A stretch of DNA of 64,000 nt from NCBI GenBank assembly GCA_022577435.1, contig JAKOON010000117.1, forward strand, positions 208,501 to 272,500, given 5' to 3'. Below are positions 60,021 to 64,000 of the stretch, piece by piece (within the stretch, counting starts at the first letter, position 1; every line of letters starts with the position of its first letter). The position numbers and the translations under genes are program-made. This DNA comes from Embiotoca jacksoni. Lineage: Eukaryota; Chordata; Actinopteri; Embiotocidae. The notes beneath the pieces were generated by a model, which worked only from the letters and a program-made list of their open reading frames with translations, was not told where the DNA came from and made no database searches.

Positions 60021-60890
60021 AAATAATCCAAAGCTGGAAGGAGTCAGTTCAACTAAATCACAATAAAACAGACGTTTGTTTCCTCGATCACCTGCAGATC
60101 AGTTTAAAAAGAGGAATTTACCCAGAATCCCGCTGGGCTCCGTTCAGACCGTTCTACAAGACGAGAGCAGGAACTTTAAGCTTGGAGGTCGTGTTGTCGC
60201 TCATTTCATCTCGTAGCAGCAGAAACAGAAGAAGCCGTCGAACGCTGACGACGCGTTCAAAGTCCAAGAAAACCTGTTTGATGGAGACAAATTAAAATGA
60301 TCAGTTTTAGTTCAGAGTGGAGACCTTTAAGGACCTTACAGTGCTTTTTATGTGGAATTTAATTGAATATTTCACTCAGGCAGGTTTTTAAGTGACACCC
60401 CAACAATAAATTTAAGGAATGTTTCTGGTGGGACGTTTTTTTTTGTTGTTGATTTGCTTTTCGTGTGTTTAAAAATGTCCTTACGATGTTTTTAAAGCAC
60501 GTTTTTTCCGCTCGAAAATATTCTGGAAACATTCAAAAAAACATTCTACTGAAAACATTTGAGTCTTTAATGATCTGAGCGTAAAAAAAACACTTCGGAC
60601 ATTTTTACACAGAATATTTTTTTGAAAACATTATTCAACCTTTCTGTTCGAACATAAAAAAAAACGTCCTGCTGAAAACATTACAGAATATTTATAGTTT
60701 TTATAAATACGGCTGTTACTCGTAAATTATGTGCAAACTAATACACTTTAATCTGAAGAATGAGCTGATCTATTAAAACTTTGGAAAAGCTGCCGTTGTG
60801 AAATGTTTTGAAAGTTTTTTGCTTTTTTCGTGTCGTTTATTTGTTACTCGTCTCAAGTTTGTAAAGTCCTTCATGATTTGGCCACAATGG
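60021..60890. other. Intergenic AT-rich DNA
   Basis: Several related words (AACATTCTACTGAAAACATTT, GAAAACATTATTC) recur near 60530-60690, suggesting a decayed repeat. No gene is seen. Confidence 0.45.
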
Positions 60891-60902
60891 CAGTTTGGAC
60901 TG

Positions 60903-61108
60903 ATTTGGTCCAGTTCTGGTCCAGGTCCAGTTCTGATCTAGTTCTGGTCCAGTTCTGGTCTAGTTCTGGTCCAGTTCTGGTCCAGGTCCAGTTCTGATCT
61001 AGTTCTGGTCTAGTTCTGGTCTAGTTCTGGTCTAGTTCTGGTCCAGGTCCAGTTCTGATCTAGTTCTGGTCCAGTTCTGGTCTAGTTCTGGTCCAGTTCT
61101 GGTCCAAC
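60903..61108 (+). repeat. GGTCCAGTTCTGGTCTAGTTCT tandem repeat
   Basis: About 200 bp of 11-12 bp steps (CTGGTCCAGTT, CTGGTCTAGTT, CTGATCTAGTT, GGTCCAG). Confidence 0.93.
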
Positions 61109-62005
61109 TGATATTAGTTAACTCCTGCCGTGTATTAATGTGTTTGGACTTCAGTGTTTTTACCAGATTTAATATCTTTACATTTAAAATCCGTTTTTAA
61201 TGCAGCAGCTGATCTTCTGTTTGTTTAGATTTTGTAACAGTTTATTCTGTTTTGTTATTTTTCCCTCGTTTGAATCTTTGTTGTCCTGAAGCGTCCTCTC
61301 GTCTGTATCTGGTGTTTTCTTGGAGGTGGTTCTGGTTCTGGTCCCTGAAGGGTCCGGCCCGATCTCAGCGGACCACTTGTTCGTTTCCCATTTTCTTTAG
61401 AGACTCTTTTGTCTCGGCGTGTCGAGGAGAGGCCGACTCCTCTGCCCCCCCGCCCCACCAAACTTCACCCTCCAATGCCAAGAAAAAACTCTGAGAAGAG
61501 AAAAGACAGATGGCCGCTCGGTTTAGAACCGGTCCTCGGCGGCGGTGTCTCGAGCCGCTGAGCCTCCGCGGTTCTCCCGGAGTCACGGCGAGCAGATGCA
61601 CCTACATATGCTTTTCCCTCAAATGATCCCGTGTTTAGTGGCGACGACGGCGACTCGGAGCGGGACTCGGAGGCCAGGTGGTCGGTGGGGACTCCCCGAG
61701 GTCCGCCGCTCTGATAGGCGTGTTTGTTTCGAGGTTTCAGGGCAGCAGAGGCGGGAGGAGACTCACAGGTTCAGTTCAGGCAGCGGTTAAAGTGGTGACA
61801 TTAAAAACTGGGTCCTACATTTCCCATAATGCACTTGGATAGTGTCTCTACATCTGAGCCGTGTCTGTCAAACCGATCATAACATAACTGTTCTGCCGTC
61901 GTCAAGCCCTGATGACATCACGGTGACATCATCAACTAGTCCTTGTGACTAATATACTGAGTTGTGTAAAATCGGTGGAGTGCATCTTTAAGAGACTTTG
62001 AGCAC
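61109..62005. other. Intergenic DNA
   Basis: GC-richer than the left side. Overlapping frames on both strands (61252-61790) have no recognisable domain. GATGACATCA with GTGACATCATCAAC (about 61911-61935) is a small inverted pair also found in fish MITEs. No gene is supported. Confidence 0.45.
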
Positions 62006-62008
62006 CAA

Positions 62009-62572
62009 AGTCTCCTGACCTTCTCCTGACCTTCTCCTGACCTTCTCCTGACCTTCTCCCAACCTTCTCCCGACCTTCTCCTCACCTTCTCCTGACTTTC
62101 TCCCAACCTTCTCCCGACCTTCTCCTCACCTTCTCCTCACCTTCTCCTCACCTTCTCCCAACCTTCTCCCAACCTTCTCCTCACCTTCTCCTGACCTTCT
62201 CCTGACCTTCTCCTGACCTTCTCCTGACTTTCTCCTGACCTTCTCCCGACCTTCTCCTCACCTTCTCCTGACTTTCTCCCAACCTTCTCCTCACCTTCTC
62301 CCGACCTTCTCCTCACCTTCTCCTGACCTTCTCCTGACCTTCTCCTGACTTTCTCCTGACCTTCTCCCGACCTTCTCCTCACCTTCTCCTGACTTTCTCC
62401 TGACCTTCTCCTGACCTTCTCCTCACCTTCTCCCAACCTTCTCCCAACCTTCTCCTGACGTTCTCCTGACCTTCTCCTGACCTTCTCCTGACCTTCTCCT
62501 GACCTTCTCCCGACCTTCTCCTGACCTTCTCCTGACCTTCTCCTGACCTTCTCCCGACCTTCTCCTGACCTT
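62009..62572 (+). repeat. 11-bp pyrimidine-rich minisatellite (CTTCTCCTGAC), about 51 copies
   Basis: Units vary mostly in the third quarter (CCTGACC, CCCGACC, CCTCACC, CCCAACC, CCTGACT). The minus-strand 99-codon frame is a shadow. Confidence 0.96.
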
Positions 62573-63870
62573 CACCAGTGGAAATATTGCACTTTGAACG
62601 TGTTTCTCACTGCTCAGTTCACAAGATTTAAATATAGAGATAGAAAAACATTGAGGGAGATTTGAGTAAGAAATACAAGCAAGTTGATTGTTTTTATTCT
62701 TTTTCTACAAATGAATCTTTTTTCTTCAGTTTATATTTAAAGTGCGTCACTTCAAAACTTTGTAGAAACAGTCTGTGGCTCCAACGATTCTTTTCTTTTC
62801 GTTACAGCTTCATGTGGATTTAGTTTACGTATTGCTGCTCTTTGGTTTACGGCCCTCGGCTGTCTGATATTGGACGTTATAGATTATAGATTCAGTTTGA
62901 TGAACAAGAAAAGAAACTCCGTCTCTCCGGTTGACGAACGTCCCGGCGGAGCGTCGGCGACTGTTTGACTGAACACAAACTGTCAGCTTCAAGTCGGAGC
63001 CAGAGATTCAGAACATTAGGAGACAAACTGTGAAATGTTTTTGCACAAGCCGACTTTCTGAAACGATCTGCCTCGTCAGGAGCTGCTGCCAGCGAGCGTC
63101 TGATAGGTGGGAGAGCCGACCGTCTGTTGCCGCGGTAATTAGCAGCAGATGATGGCAGAGGCAGCTCGTGATGAGACGCGCCATCCTGGAACGGGAAGGT
63201 CACGGGTCAACGGTGTCTTTACACCTTTCTGTTAACTGTTCATTTAAGAGAAACCCCCCCCCCCCACCCCCCCCAAAAAAAATAATAAATCCGATGCACC
63301 CGCCCACCTGAGAGGTCGAAACCGGACGACTTCGAGCTCCGCGGATCAGAGACGCCGACCGTCAGCGTGTTGAGTCTCCGTCTGCAGGTCAGAGTGAGAA
63401 AACTCCTGCAGAAACCCGACGTCTTTACTTCCTGCTGTAAATAACAGCCTCCAAACGATGAGTCAGCGACACACATGTTCTTAAAACCTGCTTGAAAGAT
63501 GCTCAACTGCAACTCCACCAAATCTGTTCCGACACAAACGAAGTGCAACAGCTGCTGCGTCCGTTTGACGGAATCTACGAAGCCATCGGAAAAATGAACA
63601 AACAACGTGACAAAAAACAACTTACTATGACGTGAACTTTCTCAGTTTATATTATCTGATAATGTGGAGGGGGCGTGGCCTATGACCTGCGCTGCAACCA
63701 GCCTCCAGGGGGCGATCAGATATTTTGACGTCACGGTCGTGTCGTCCATCTTTAAAGAAATAATAAATACATCGTAGACTCGAGTGTTTCTGCACGTAAA
63801 AAAAAAACAACTTCTATCCGTTCTTCTGTTTTTCTTCCCGTCCGTCTTTCTTCTCTTTCTCATCTCAAAC
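62573..63870. other. Intergenic DNA near the right edge
   Basis: Contains C-runs at 63257-63276 and a CTCF-like CCAGCCTCCAGGGGGCGAT at about 63699-63717. Minus-strand frames at 62892, 63240 and 63642 lack domains. Confidence 0.45.
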
Positions 63871-63887
63871 ACCTGCAGAGCCTCGAG

Positions 63888-63929
63888 GCCGATCTGTCGT
63901 CCACCGCCAACTCCAAACACACCGGCCTG

Positions 63930-63930
<1 letters not shown>
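63888..63930 (+). CDS. Weak candidate exon of an unidentified gene
   Basis: A pyrimidine tract (CTTCTCTTTCTCATCTC) and CACCTGCAG resemble a 3' splice site at 63888. The sequence after it reads SLEADLSSTANSKHTGLS with codon-like composition. The frame then runs into a (CA)n tract, and no clear donor is seen before the window ends. It could be chance. The family is not recognised. Confidence 0.2.
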
Positions 63931-63995
<65 letters not shown>

Positions 63996-64000
63996 ACACA
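63931..64000 (+). repeat. (CA)n tract at the window edge
   Basis: CA repeat with one TCA interruption; continues to the end of the window. Confidence 0.95.

Overview
The window looks like a stretch of teleost fish chromosome, most likely a ray-finned, percomorph-type genome. Genes are intron-split with GT-AG junctions and the GC content is moderate. Dinucleotide and minisatellite arrays are very abundant. Dispersed pieces resemble fish SINE/L2-type tails, MITEs and hAT transposon ends. There is no bacterial-style gene organisation. The species cannot be named from sequence alone.

Three genes are supported. (1) A minus-strand four-TM-type protein (exons between 13162 and about 15.5 kb) matches TMEM216, a ciliary transition-zone protein; its extreme N-terminus is unresolved. 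(2) A plus-strand five-exon gene (16207-21760, 225 aa) is TMED9, a p24/GOLD cargo receptor of the early secretory pathway. (3) A plus-strand six-exon gene (25024-30259, 325 aa) is B4GALT7, the galactosyltransferase I of the glycosaminoglycan linker. TMED9 and B4GALT7 are also neighbours in human (5q35.3), so this pair is conserved synteny. Both products act in the early secretory pathway and Golgi. tmem216 lies head-to-head with tmed9 with about 0.7-0.8 kb between their starts.

Layout: 1-10.8 kb is AT-rich, largely unassigned DNA with small repeats and hairpins. 10.8-12.7 kb is a 28-bp minisatellite just beyond the 3' end of tmem216. 13.1-30.3 kb is the gene block, with arrays inside tmed9 intron 1 and b4galt7 intron 1. 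31-64 kb holds no confident gene. It contains very large arrays (37.4-38.5, 38.8-41.3, 43.5-47.3, 54.7-57.8 and 62.0-62.6 kb), MITE-like elements, and several GC-balanced stretches that look like conserved non-coding DNA. One weak candidate exon sits at the right edge.

By my count from array boundaries, roughly a quarter of the window is tandem repeat. Every very long open frame (213 to 1,309 codons) is a by-product of stop-free repeats and not a gene. The most interesting signals are a CFTR-like (TG)n-T4-CAG 3' splice site in tmed9, an X-box at the tmem216 start, a UPR-type TGACGTGG site in the tmed9 promoter, a roughly 200-copy array carrying TGACG in every unit, and higher-order structure inside two arrays. 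All family assignments come from recognition of translated exons; no database search was run.
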